Below are positions 6,422-15,470 of a DNA stretch of 33,419 bases, piece after piece. Origin of the DNA: an uncultured Bacteroidales bacterium (GTDB lineage Bacteria; Bacteroidota; Bacteroidia; Bacteroidales; Bacteroidaceae); assembly GCA_902779315.1 (NCBI GenBank), contig CACZBC010000025.1:1-33419 (forward strand), read 5' to 3'. Position 1 is the stretch's first letter. Every line of letters begins with the position of its first letter. The position numbers and the translations under genes were made by a program. The notes under the pieces are model-generated. The model worked only from the letters and a program-made list of their open reading frames with translations, had not been told where the DNA came from and made no database searches.

Positions 6422-7348
6422 ATGAGCGTGAAATGTGAGGAATATCATGTGCCGGTTCTCTTGCAAGAGACAGTTGACGGACTCGATGTCAAGTCCGGAG
6501 GCATATATGCGGACCTCACATTTGGCGGAGGTGGCCATAGCAGGGAGATTCTGCGGCGCCTGAATGGCACGGGACACCTCTACAGTTTCGACCAAGACGA
6601 GGATGCGATGAAGAATGCAAGCGAGTTGGAAAGCGAAGGGAACTTCACTTTCGTTCGCAGCAATTTCCGTTTCCTGAAGAACTGGATGCTCTACTATGGG
6701 CATGAGCAGGTGGATGGCATTCTTGCCGACTTGGGTGTGAGCAGTCATCATCTCGACGAGGAAGAAAGGGGCTTCAGTTTCCGTTTCGATGCTCCGCTGG
6801 ATATGCGAATGAACCGTAAGGCCAGCCTCAATGCTGGGCGTATCGTGGCAGAGTATAGCGAAGAACAGTTGGCCGACATCTTCTACCTCTACGGAGAGTT
6901 GAAGAACAGCCGTCGCATTGCTGCCGCCATCGTCAAGGCTCGTCAGCAGAAGCCCATCACCACGACGACAGAACTGGTGGAAGTGCTGAAGCCTTTGATG
7001 GGATACGACCGCGAGAAGAAAGATTTGGCACGCGTCTTTCAGGCACTTCGTATAGAGGTGAACGGAGAGATGGTCGCCTTGAGGCAAATGCTTAGCGCTG
7101 TCACAGAAATCCTCAAGCCGGGTGGCAGATTGAGTGTTCTCACCTATCATTCTCTCGAAGACCGTATGGTGAAGAATATCATCAGAGCAGGCAATGCAGA
7201 AGGAAAGTTAGAGACTGACGTCTTCGGTCGCAGCGACGCTCCGCTCGAAGCGGTCAACAGGAGTGTCATCACTCCAAGCATTGAAGAGCAGGAAAGCAAT
7301 CCTCGAAGCCGTTCGGCAAAGCTTCGGGTAGCAAGAAAAAGAGATTAG
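6422..7348 (+). CDS. rsmH: 16S rRNA (cytosine-1402 N4) methyltransferase
   Basis: 308 residues, the expected length for RsmH (MraW). The N-terminus EEYHVPVLLQETVDGL is typical. The S-adenosylmethionine site is YADLTFGGGGHSREIL near residue 30, and VDGILADLGVSSHHLD near residue 97 is the family signature, followed by the substrate-binding helical insert. GGRLSVLTYHSLEDRMVKN is the conserved C-terminal motif. The enzyme methylates the 4-amino group of C1402 in the decoding centre of 16S rRNA. It is the standard second gene of the dcw cluster and lies 11 bases after mraZ. Confidence 0.97.
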   Translation: MSVKCEEYHVPVLLQETVDGLDVKSGGIYADLTFGGGGHSREILRRLNGTGHLYSFDQDEDAMKNASELESEGNFTFVRSNFRFLKNWMLYYGHEQVDGILADLGVSSHHLDEEERGFSFRFDAPLDMRMNRKASLNAGRIVAEYSEEQLADIFYLYGELKNSRRIAAAIVKARQQKPITTTTELVEVLKPLMGYDREKKDLARVFQALRIEVNGEMVALRQMLSAVTEILKPGGRLSVLTYHSLEDRMVKNIIRAGNAEGKLETDVFGRSDAPLEAVNRSVITPSIEEQESNPRSRSAKLRVARKRD

Positions 7349-7354
7349 TAACCT

Positions 7355-7876
7355 ATGGCAGAGATAGAAATAGATAACTTCGACGAACTCCAGGAAGAAG
7401 TTCAAGAGACCCAAGAGCAAGAGGTACAAGAGCAGGAGACCCAAGAGGTTGAAGAGGCTCAGGAACAGGAAGTTCAAGAAGCGGAAGTGGCTCAAGAGCA
7501 AGTCAGCAACAAGGAAAAGCTGATGCGTTCATTGGTTAGCGACGACGATGAAGTGGACGAGCTGACTGCTGCCAACATCCGTCAGATGCTGGATGCCGCT
7601 CCTAGATGGTTCCTCAGTCAATGGAAGATGTTGCTCCTTGTCTTGGCTGGAATATTCCTTTACATCACGAATGGCTATCAGGCTCAAGTCGAGATGATGA
7701 AGGAAAACGAACTCGAGGCAGAACTCAAGGACTGGCGTTACAGAAGCATTACCAGAGTGAGCGAACTCACACAACTCTGTCGGCAGAGCCAACTCGAGCA
7801 AAAGCTTCGTGAACAGGGCGACAGCACACTCACGCCAAGCAAGGTTGCGCCATTCATTATCAACGTGAAGGAATAG
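7355..7876 (+). CDS. ftsL: FtsL-like division protein with acidic Glu/Gln-rich N-terminus
   Basis: 173 residues. One transmembrane segment (about residues 93-111, KMLLLVLAGIFLYITNGY) is followed by a short periplasmic helical domain that could form a coiled coil with FtsB-like partners. The assignment rests on position between rsmH and the PBP gene plus this topology, since FtsL is poorly conserved. The cytoplasmic part is unusually long, about 90 residues. Residues 13-50 are almost only Glu, Gln and Val in a repeated EVQEQETQE-like pattern. A very similar EQETQETQE run occurs near the C-terminus of FtsA in this cluster. It starts six bases after rsmH. Confidence 0.8.
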   Translation: MAEIEIDNFDELQEEVQETQEQEVQEQETQEVEEAQEQEVQEAEVAQEQVSNKEKLMRSLVSDDDEVDELTAANIRQMLDAAPRWFLSQWKMLLLVLAGIFLYITNGYQAQVEMMKENELEAELKDWRYRSITRVSELTQLCRQSQLEQKLREQGDSTLTPSKVAPFIINVKE

Positions 7877-7888
7877 GGATAAAAGATT

Positions 7889-9997
7889 ATGCAAAAAGGC
7901 AAAGATAAAGCTCCAAGACGTTACATCTTCATCTTCGTGTTGATGTGCCTGGCCGGAATGTATATTTTGGCTAAGGCTCTCTATACGATGTTGCCGCCAG
8001 AAAGCGATTATTGGAAGGAAGTGGGGCGCAACAGCAAGACCGCCAAGATTCCTGCCAATCGCGGCAATATCCTTTCTTGCGACCGTCAAGTCCTCTCAGG
8101 CACTGTCCCAAAGTACGCACTTTACATGGACTTCGCTGTGCATGACCCTGATTCGTCGATAGAAAGGAAGACGCGTGAGTATCGCGACACAACGTTTGTT
8201 CAGAAGCTTGACAGCATAGTTGAGGGTTTGGCTCGTATCTTCCCAGATCGTGATGCAGACTGGTTCCGCCAACGTTTGCTTAAAGGCAAGGCTCGCGGCA
8301 AGTACTCATGGCGCATCTATCCGAAGCTTGCAAGCTATGTTCAGTATCGTGCTTGCAAGGAGTTGCCTTTCTTGAAGGAAAGCATGTATCGCAGCGGTTT
8401 CCATGCTGACGAGATGTTGCTTCGCCTGAAACCTTATGGAGGATTGGCAAGCAGAACTATTGGTGAGCTTTATAACGATACAAGCAGTCAGCCCAAATGT
8501 GGTTTGGAGTTGAGTTTCGACAGCATTCTTCGCGGCAAACCCGGTTCAAAGCACTTCATAGTGGTTCGTAATCGTCAGGTTCCCATCATCGATACTCAAG
8601 CAGAGAACGGGCATGATCTGCTCACTACAATTGATATCAACATTCAGGACTTTGCCGACAGAACGCTTCGCAGCAAGTTGAAGGAGGAATTGGTGAATGG
8701 CGAAGTGGGTGTTGCCGTTGTGATGGAAGTCAAGACTGGCGACGTGAAAGCTATTGTGAACCTGACTAGAGGCGAGGACGGCGAGTACTACGAGATGAAG
8801 AACAATGCCGTGAGTGACCTTTGGGAACCAGGTTCAACGTTCAAGACGGCGAGCATCATGGTTGCTCTCGAAGACGGAAAGATAACGTTGAACAAGACCG
8901 TAGATTGTGCTCCAGGCATCGTCAATATGCATGGTCGCAAGATGAAGGACCACAACTGGAACAGAGGTGGTTATGGTGTGCTCAAGGTTGAGGACATCCT
9001 TGGCCAGAGTAGTAATATAGGTGTAAGCACCATCATTGATGAAGCATATTGCGACAATCCTTCTGCTTATGTTGATGGTTTGCATAGAGAAGGTGTCGGA
9101 ATTCCTCTCAATCTTCCTTTCGTTGGAAAAGGTGAGCCTTATGTTCCGCATCCAAAAGACAAGAACCGTTATTGGAGCAAAACCGACCTACCTTGGATGA
9201 GCATAGGTTATGTAACGATGCTTCCTCCCATCAGCACCCTTACATTCTACAATGCGATTGCAAATGGCGGCAAGATGGTGAAGCCTCGCTTCGTGAAAGC
9301 GGAACTGAAGGATGGTATGGTGATACGCGAATTCCCGACAGAAGTCATCAAGGAGCGTATTTGCAAACCTTCCACACTTCGCGATATCCAGTATTGTCTG
9401 GAGCACGTTGTGAGTGGAGGACTTGGCAAGAAGGCCGGCAATGGAGGTAAACTCTTCAAGGTAAGCGGCAAGACAGGAACTGCACAATTCAGCGAAAATG
9501 GTTCTTATGCAGGTCGAAAGTACATGGTTAGCTTCTGTGGTTACTTCCCAAGTGATGATCCAAAGTACAGTTGCATCGTTTGTATCAGGAAGAAAGGCTT
9601 GCCTGCTTCCGGTGGTGGTCAATGTGGTCCTGTCTTTAGCGAAATCTCGCAGTTTATCATGTCGAGGGATTCGATGAGAAGCGCGATTGCAGCTGCCGAT
9701 ACGAACTCTGTCTTCATTCCTGAAGTGACGAAGGGAAGCAAGCGTCGAGCAGAAGCCATCGTGGAAGGAATGGGACTTTCGAAGAAGCAATTGAATCTGG
9801 TCGAAGAAGATACTGTGGCTTTGAACAAAGTTCCTGATGTGACGGGAATGGGAGCCAAAGATGCTGTCTTTGCCTTGCAGAAACGAGGTTTGAGGGTTCG
9901 CATTAACGGATGTGGTCAGATTACGAAGCAGGATATCCCGGCAGGTTCTGTTGCAGTCAAAGGGAAACAGATTACGCTAACTGCTTCAACAAATTAA
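7889..9997 (+). CDS. ftsI: Division-specific class B penicillin-binding protein with PASTA domain
   Basis: 702 residues. A short cytoplasmic tail and one membrane anchor (about residues 10-33) precede the PBP dimerisation domain and then the transpeptidase domain. All catalytic motifs are present: S316-T-F-K319 with nucleophile S316, S374-S-N376, and K528-T-G-T. A single PASTA domain (about residues 645-702, VPDVTGMGAKDAV onward) ends the protein, as is usual in Bacteroidetes FtsI/Pbp. It crosslinks septal peptidoglycan together with the SEDS glycosyltransferase FtsW encoded downstream. It lies 12 bases after ftsL. The name pbpB or spoVD-like could also be used. Confidence 0.95.
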   Translation: MQKGKDKAPRRYIFIFVLMCLAGMYILAKALYTMLPPESDYWKEVGRNSKTAKIPANRGNILSCDRQVLSGTVPKYALYMDFAVHDPDSSIERKTREYRDTTFVQKLDSIVEGLARIFPDRDADWFRQRLLKGKARGKYSWRIYPKLASYVQYRACKELPFLKESMYRSGFHADEMLLRLKPYGGLASRTIGELYNDTSSQPKCGLELSFDSILRGKPGSKHFIVVRNRQVPIIDTQAENGHDLLTTIDINIQDFADRTLRSKLKEELVNGEVGVAVVMEVKTGDVKAIVNLTRGEDGEYYEMKNNAVSDLWEPGSTFKTASIMVALEDGKITLNKTVDCAPGIVNMHGRKMKDHNWNRGGYGVLKVEDILGQSSNIGVSTIIDEAYCDNPSAYVDGLHREGVGIPLNLPFVGKGEPYVPHPKDKNRYWSKTDLPWMSIGYVTMLPPISTLTFYNAIANGGKMVKPRFVKAELKDGMVIREFPTEVIKERICKPSTLRDIQYCLEHVVSGGLGKKAGNGGKLFKVSGKTGTAQFSENGSYAGRKYMVSFCGYFPSDDPKYSCIVCIRKKGLPASGGGQCGPVFSEISQFIMSRDSMRSAIAAADTNSVFIPEVTKGSKRRAEAIVEGMGLSKKQLNLVEEDTVALNKVPDVTGMGAKDAVFALQKRGLRVRINGCGQITKQDIPAGSVAVKGKQITLTASTN

Positions 9998-10009
9998 ATA
10001 ATGTAGGAA

Positions 10010-11464
10010 ATGAAACTTATACAACTCATACAAGATTGCGCGCCACAAAAGGTGGTGGGAAGTGTCGAAAAGGAAGTGACAGGCATCGAGATTGATAGCC
10101 GTCGCATCCAGAAAGGTGCAGTTTTCGTAGCTATGAGAGGCACTCAGGTTGACGGCCATACTTTCATCGGAAAGGCAATCGAACTGGGAGCGAGTGTTGT
10201 GGTTTGCGAAAAGTTGCCCGAAACGGTTCAAGACGAAGTGACTTATCTCGTCTATCCCAATACTGAGGATGTGGTCGGAACGTTGGCAACTCACTATTTT
10301 GGTGACCCAAGTCAGAGGATGCACCTCATCGGAGTGACTGGTACGAATGGCAAAACCACCATCGCAACCGTGCTTTACAACATTTTCCGCCAGCGTGGAT
10401 ACAAGTGCGGACTTTGCAGTACTGTCTGCAATTACATTGATGGAGAGGCAGTTCCTACAGAAGTGACGACTCCAGACCCCATCACTTTGAACCGATTACT
10501 CGGCAGAATGGCGGATGAGGGCTGTGCCTATGCCTTTATGGAAGTCAGCAGTCATAGTGTCAGCCAAAAGCGTATAGGAGGTCTCAACTTCAGTGGAGGC
10601 ATCTTCACCAACCTGACTCGCGACCATCTCGACTATCATGGAACGTTCGAGAACTATCGTGATGCCAAGAAAGGTTTCTTCGATGCTTTGCCTGCAGACG
10701 CTTTCGCCATCATCAATGCGGATGACCGTAATGGAATGGTTATGGTGCAGAACTGCAAGGCGAAGGTCAAGACATACTCGCTCCACTCTGCTGCCGACTT
10801 CAAGGCTCGCATTATGGAGGAGAGTTTCGAGGGTATGGACTTGGAGATTGACGGCAGAGACGTGAGTGTCCAGTTCGTTGGACGATTCAATGTGAGCAAC
10901 TTGTTGGCCGTATATGGAGCTACAGTCATGCTTGGAGTCGAGCCGCAAGAAGCCCTCGTTCTGCTAAGTGCTCAGAAACCCGTAAACGGCCGCTTCGAGG
11001 CGATTCGCTCGCGAGAAGGGGTTACGGCTATCGTCGACTATGCCCACACACCTGATGCTCTCGTCAATGTTCTCACTACTATCAACGAGGTTTTGCAGGG
11101 GAAGGGACAGTGCTGGACCGTTTGTGGAGCTGGTGGGAACCGCGATAAAGGCAAGCGTCCCATCATGGCTCAAGAGGCTGTGAAGAATAGCGACAGAGTC
11201 ATCATAACGAGCGACAATCCCAGAAACGAAGACCCTCAGGAGATCATCAACGACATGTTGGCTGGTCTCGATACAAGCCAGCGAAGAAATGTCATCAGCA
11301 TAGTTGACCGTAGAGAAGCCATCAGAACGGCTTGCACGATGGCCCAACCTGGGGATGTGATCCTCGTTGCAGGCAAAGGTCACGAAGACTATCAAATCGT
11401 AAAAGGAGTGAAGCATCACTTCGACGACCACGAGGTGATTCGCGAAGCCTTTAACCTGATATGA
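10010..11464 (+). CDS. murE: UDP-MurNAc-L-Ala-D-Glu:meso-diaminopimelate ligase
   Basis: 484 residues with the three Mur ligase domains. The ATP loop is [12 protein letters not shown] near residue 108. The central domain contains [14 protein letters not shown] and [13 protein letters not shown]. The C-terminal domain has [10 protein letters not shown] and the motif [14 protein letters not shown] at this site is the known signature for adding meso-diaminopimelate rather than lysine, so the organism should have DAP-type peptidoglycan. It acts in the cytoplasm at the third amino-acid addition to the UDP-MurNAc peptide. It starts 12 bases after ftsI and is followed by an unusual 160-base gap. Confidence 0.96.
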   Translation: MKLIQLIQDCAPQKVVGSVEKEVTGIEIDSRRIQKGAVFVAMRGTQVDGHTFIGKAIELGASVVVCEKLPETVQDEVTYLVYPNTEDVVGTLATHYFGDPSQRMHLIGVTGTNGKTTIATVLYNIFRQRGYKCGLCSTVCNYIDGEAVPTEVTTPDPITLNRLLGRMADEGCAYAFMEVSSHSVSQKRIGGLNFSGGIFTNLTRDHLDYHGTFENYRDAKKGFFDALPADAFAIINADDRNGMVMVQNCKAKVKTYSLHSAADFKARIMEESFEGMDLEIDGRDVSVQFVGRFNVSNLLAVYGATVMLGVEPQEALVLLSAQKPVNGRFEAIRSREGVTAIVDYAHTPDALVNVLTTINEVLQGKGQCWTVCGAGGNRDKGKRPIMAQEAVKNSDRVIITSDNPRNEDPQEIINDMLAGLDTSQRRNVISIVDRREAIRTACTMAQPGDVILVAGKGHEDYQIVKGVKHHFDDHEVIREAFNLI

Positions 11465-11467
11465 AAA

Positions 11468-11577
11468 CGTCACACTAGTAAATTGCAAACGTCACACTAG
11501 TAAATCGCAAACATCACACTAGTAAATCGCCAACGTCACACTATACGATTTCAAACGCAACACTAGGTCGTCATAAA
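11468..11577. repeat. 22-bp repeat array 2 (five units, murE-mraY gap)
   Basis: Units at 11468-11489, 11490-11511, 11512-11533, 11534-11555 and 11556-11577, beginning four bases after the murE stop. The first three carry the core CACACTAGTAAAT followed by TGCAAA or CGCMAA. The fourth has CACTATACG in place of the ACTAGT core, and the fifth is degenerate. This is the cleanest array in the window. Confidence 0.93.
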
Positions 11578-11624
11578 GAAGCAACAGAAAACAATATAAC
11601 ACAACAAACGGACAACATAAAGAT

Positions 11625-12890
11625 ATGCTTTATTACCTGTTCAGATACTTAGGCGAATTCGGAGTTTCAGGAGCCCATGTTTGGCACTATATCTCCTTCC
11701 GAGCAGTCCTCACCTTGGTCTTGAGCCTTATTATTTCCATGTGGTTTGGCGAATATTTCGTCAGATGGATGAGGAAGCACAATGTCAGCGAGGAACAAAG
11801 AGATGCCAGCATCGACCCCTATGGTGTGGAGAAGAAGGGCGTTCCCACTATGGGAGGCATCATCATCATAGTCGCCACACTCGTTCCTTGTCTGCTTCTG
11901 GGCCGACTTCGCAATATCTATATGCTCATCATGCTTTTCACCACAATTTGGCTTGGAGCACTTGGTTTTGCCGACGACTATATCAAGATGAAGGTCACGA
12001 AGGACGGACTTCGCCCCATCTGGAAGCTCCTCGGCCAAGCAGTACTCGGCTTGGTGATTGGCCTGACACTTTGGATGAGCCCCGATGCCGTTATCTGCGA
12101 GAACATTCAGGATGAGAGACAAGGCACAGAGCAAGTTGTGACACATAGGAGCGAAGAGGTGAAGAGCACCATCACTACTATTCCGTTCGTCAAGAACAAC
12201 AACCTCAACTATGCGGATATCTTCTCGTTCTTGGGCAAATACAAGTCCGCAGCAGGTTGGATCTTCTTCGTTCTTGTCACCACCTTCATTGTGATGGCGG
12301 TCAGCAACGGTTCCAACCTGAACGATGGAATGGACGGTTTGTGTGCCGGAAACGCGGCAATCATGTGTATCGCCCTGGGCATCCTGGCTTATGTGAGCAG
12401 TCACATCCACATGGCTGCCTACCTTAATATAATGTATATCCCAGGTTCGGAAGAGCTCGTCATATTCATCTGTGCTTTCGTAGGTGCTTTGATTGGTTTC
12501 CTCTGGTATAACGCCTATCCAGCCCAAGTGTTTATGGGCGATACGGGAAGCTTGGCAATAGGTGGCATCATAGGTGTTACGGCCATCATCATACACAAGG
12601 AACTGCTTTTGCCTCTGCTTTGCTTCGTCTTCTTGATGGAAAGCATAAGTGTGCTTTTGCAGACCAACTATGCCAAGATGGGCAATAAGCGAGGACAGAA
12701 ATGGCGCGTTTTCAAACGTGCTCCTCTACATGATACATTCAGAGTAAAGCCAGGACAATTGCCTGCAGACTTCAAGGTGCTCATCAATTGGCCTAAAGGA
12801 TGTTGGTTGGAATCAAAGATAACTGTCCGATTCTGGATTGTGACAATCATCATGGCGGCTCTCGCCATCGTAACATTGAAGATTAGATAA
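11625..12890 (+). CDS. mraY: Phospho-N-acetylmuramoyl-pentapeptide transferase
   Basis: 421 residues with about ten membrane segments. It makes lipid I by moving phospho-MurNAc-pentapeptide onto undecaprenyl phosphate at the inner membrane. Family motifs are GVPTMGGIIII, the Asp-rich FADDYIKM, SNGSNLNDGMDGL and NAYPAQVFMGDTGSLA, all intact. It is longer than the roughly 360-residue E. coli enzyme because of a hydrophilic insert around residues 150-195 (ICENIQDERQGTEQV and on), a feature of Bacteroidetes MraY. It is preceded by a gap of 160 bases that contains repeat array 2, with no clear TAnnTTTG promoter. murD begins two bases after its stop. Confidence 0.97.
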   Translation: MLYYLFRYLGEFGVSGAHVWHYISFRAVLTLVLSLIISMWFGEYFVRWMRKHNVSEEQRDASIDPYGVEKKGVPTMGGIIIIVATLVPCLLLGRLRNIYMLIMLFTTIWLGALGFADDYIKMKVTKDGLRPIWKLLGQAVLGLVIGLTLWMSPDAVICENIQDERQGTEQVVTHRSEEVKSTITTIPFVKNNNLNYADIFSFLGKYKSAAGWIFFVLVTTFIVMAVSNGSNLNDGMDGLCAGNAAIMCIALGILAYVSSHIHMAAYLNIMYIPGSEELVIFICAFVGALIGFLWYNAYPAQVFMGDTGSLAIGGIIGVTAIIIHKELLLPLLCFVFLMESISVLLQTNYAKMGNKRGQKWRVFKRAPLHDTFRVKPGQLPADFKVLINWPKGCWLESKITVRFWIVTIIMAALAIVTLKIR

Positions 12891-12892
12891 AG

Positions 12893-14227
12893 ATGAAAAG
12901 AATAGTGATACTTGGAGCTGCCGAAAGTGGTGTTGGAGCCGCAGCCTTGGCTAAGGTGAAGGGCTTCGACGTCTTCGTCAGCGACATGAGCAAGATAAAG
13001 GAGAACTACAAACAGGTTCTCCAACAATATGAAGTGCCTTTCGAAGAGGAAAAGCACACGGAAGAACTCATCCTGAATGCAAGTGAAGTGGTGAAGAGTC
13101 CAGGCATTCCTGAGGATGCACCAATGGTGTGCAAAGTCAGAAAGGCAGGCATTCCCATCATCAGCGAGATAGAATTTGCAGGTCGTTACACGAATGCCAA
13201 GATGATTTGCATAACTGGCTCGAACGGTAAGACCACCACCACAAGCCTGATCTACCATATCTTCAAGAAGGCAGGCTACAATGCAGGTCTTGCAGGAAAC
13301 ATAGGCCGCAGCTTGGCTCTGCAGATAGCTGAGGGAAAGACCTACGACTACTACATCATCGAGCTTAGCAGCTTCCAGCTCGACAACATGTATGATTTCC
13401 GAGCAAATATCGCCATCTTGCTCAACATCACACCCGATCATCTGGATCGCTACGAGAATTCGATGCAGAAATATACTGATTCAAAGATGAGGATCATACA
13501 GAATCAGACTGAGGAAGACGCTTTCATCTATTGGAACGACGACCCCATCATCTCTGCCGAACTCAAGAAATATGGCATCAAAGCCAAGATGTGTCCCTTC
13601 AGTATCCTCAAGAAAGAGGGCATGATAGGCTACATCGCAGACGACCAATACGTTATAGAGTATCCTACTCCCTTCAATATGGAGCAGGAAAGCCTGAGTC
13701 TGCGAGGCAAACACAACATGTATAACAGCTTGGCAGCAGGTATTGCAGCCCATATTAGCGGCATAGACGATGAGACACTACGGCAGAGTCTGAGCGACTT
13801 CGAAGGTGTGGAACATCGTCTGCAGAAAGTGGCTCGAGTTGGTGGAGTCCAGTATATAAACGACTCCAAAGCCACCAATGTCGATGCTTGCTGGTATGCT
13901 CTTGAAAGCATGACTACGCCCACAATCCTCATCATCGGAGGTAAAGATAAGGGCAACGACTATAATGCTATCAAGGAACTGGTGCAGAAGAAGTGTGCAG
14001 GCCTTGTCTATCTTGGTGCTGACAACACGAAGTTGCACAATTTCTTCGATGGAATGGGCATTCCTGTAGCTGACACAAACAATATGAAAGACTGTGTTGA
14101 GGCTTGCAGCCGAATGGCTAAACCAGGCTATACAGTATTGCTCAGTCCCTGCTGTGCCAGCTTCGATCTCTTCAAGAACATGGAAGACAGAGGCGAGCAA
14201 TTCTGCGAACAAGTGAGGAATCTATAA
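12893..14227 (+). CDS. murD: UDP-MurNAc-L-alanine:D-glutamate ligase
   Basis: 444 residues, the normal length. A Rossmann-like N-terminus (RIVILGAAESGVGAA) binds the uridine nucleotide. The ATP loop is ITGSNGKTTTTSL near residue 105. The central domain contains the conserved ELSSFQLD and NITPDHLDRY motifs, and the C-terminal domain has VQYINDSKATNVDA and GGKDKGNDY. The enzyme adds D-glutamate to UDP-MurNAc-L-Ala in the cytoplasm. It is packed two bases behind mraY and nearly touches ftsW, so all three are co-transcribed. Confidence 0.97.
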   Translation: MKRIVILGAAESGVGAAALAKVKGFDVFVSDMSKIKENYKQVLQQYEVPFEEEKHTEELILNASEVVKSPGIPEDAPMVCKVRKAGIPIISEIEFAGRYTNAKMICITGSNGKTTTTSLIYHIFKKAGYNAGLAGNIGRSLALQIAEGKTYDYYIIELSSFQLDNMYDFRANIAILLNITPDHLDRYENSMQKYTDSKMRIIQNQTEEDAFIYWNDDPIISAELKKYGIKAKMCPFSILKKEGMIGYIADDQYVIEYPTPFNMEQESLSLRGKHNMYNSLAAGIAAHISGIDDETLRQSLSDFEGVEHRLQKVARVGGVQYINDSKATNVDACWYALESMTTPTILIIGGKDKGNDYNAIKELVQKKCAGLVYLGADNTKLHNFFDGMGIPVADTNNMKDCVEACSRMAKPGYTVLLSPCCASFDLFKNMEDRGEQFCEQVRNL

Positions 14228-14241
14228 GAACAGAAGTGAAG

Positions 14242-15462
14242 ATGAAACTGAATAAACTAAAAGAAAAGACCCTGATACATGGCGACTTAGGCATTTGGGC
14301 AGTGTTCCTCATCCTTTGTGCCATCTCGCTGATAGAGGTGTATAGTGCCAGTTCACGCATGACCTTTGCCTCTGGAGCGTATTGGGACCCCATTATGCAA
14401 CATGGTTCTTTCATGCTGATGGGCATCTTCATTGCTTGGCTCGTACATTTCATTCCTTGCAATTACTTCAAGTTGCTCTGTACGATAGGCATGTTCCTGT
14501 CGCTCTTCTTGCTGATTGCCGTACTTGCCATCGGTCAGAAGACAAACGATGCAGGCAGATGGATATCGATAGGTTTCATCCGTTTCCAGCCAAGCGAACT
14601 CGCCAAGTTGAGTTTGGTGGGCTTTAGTTGCTTCATCCTTTCCTCGCTTCGAGATGAGAAAGGTGCCAGTCAGATGGGCTTCAGGATAGTGGCTTTGACC
14701 GCCTTCATCACGATTCTTCTCATCTTTACGGAGAACGCTTCCACTGCTTTCATCATTGCCATTGTCATGTATGGCATTTGCTTCTATGCACAGATACGCA
14801 AGAAAATACTTATCGGAGCGCTTCTGCTTGGAATGCTTGGCGTGGGCAGTGTCTTTGCTATTGCTTATTCCATACCAGAGAAGACACTTACCGAATGGCA
14901 AATGTCAAAAGGTCCTTTGCATCGTGTGCCAACTTGGATACATCGCATAACTGACAAACAGGAGCGTCCTGCCGACCCAAGCAAGTACAAGCCTCAAGAG
15001 AATCCGCAAAAAGCATATGCAAAAGTTGCCATTGCTACAAGTAATGTAATTGGTCGTGGTCCTGGCAACAGTCGTCAGCGTGACTTCATTCCACAAGCAT
15101 TTTCCGACTTCATCTATGCTATTATCATTGAGGAACTTGGATTTCCTGGCGCTTTTATCGTGTTAAGTCTCTATTTAATACTGATGTACCGATCTATGCG
15201 CATTGCCCAGAAATGTAAGGCACTCTTCCCATCCTATCTGGTAATGGGATTAGCTCTAATGATAGTCGTTCAGGCAATGATGAACATGGCCGTAGCAGTT
15301 GGGGCTTTCCCTGTAACAGGACAACCCTTGCCCCTTGTCAGTCGAGGCGGCACAAGTCTCTTCATTACCTGTACTTACATCGGTATGATATTGAGTGTCA
15401 GCCATACGGCAAAGCGCAAACCAGAATACGAAAACAAGCAGCTGCAAGCTGCAGAAGCATAA
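14242..15462 (+). CDS. ftsW: SEDS septal peptidoglycan polymerase FtsW
   Basis: 406 residues from the ATG at 14242; a GTG at 14236 is in frame but less likely. About ten membrane helices. Conserved SEDS sequences are seen: NDAGRWISIGFIRFQPSELAK, GRGPGNSRQRDFIPQAFSDF with IIEELGFPGAF, and VTGQPLPLVSRGGTS near the C-terminus. FtsW polymerises lipid II at the septum with the class B PBP encoded upstream. Its position between murD and murG is canonical, which favours FtsW over its elongation paralogue RodA. The loop around IHRITDKQERPADPSKYKPQ is extended, as in other Bacteroidetes. Confidence 0.95.
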   Translation: MKLNKLKEKTLIHGDLGIWAVFLILCAISLIEVYSASSRMTFASGAYWDPIMQHGSFMLMGIFIAWLVHFIPCNYFKLLCTIGMFLSLFLLIAVLAIGQKTNDAGRWISIGFIRFQPSELAKLSLVGFSCFILSSLRDEKGASQMGFRIVALTAFITILLIFTENASTAFIIAIVMYGICFYAQIRKKILIGALLLGMLGVGSVFAIAYSIPEKTLTEWQMSKGPLHRVPTWIHRITDKQERPADPSKYKPQENPQKAYAKVAIATSNVIGRGPGNSRQRDFIPQAFSDFIYAIIIEELGFPGAFIVLSLYLILMYRSMRIAQKCKALFPSYLVMGLALMIVVQAMMNMAVAVGAFPVTGQPLPLVSRGGTSLFITCTYIGMILSVSHTAKRKPEYENKQLQAAEA

Positions 15463-15470
15463 TATATATA

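Noticed and set aside
11556-11624. A promoter for mraY after the repeat array
   Set aside because: No TAnnTTTG sequence with an upstream TTTG could be found in this stretch.
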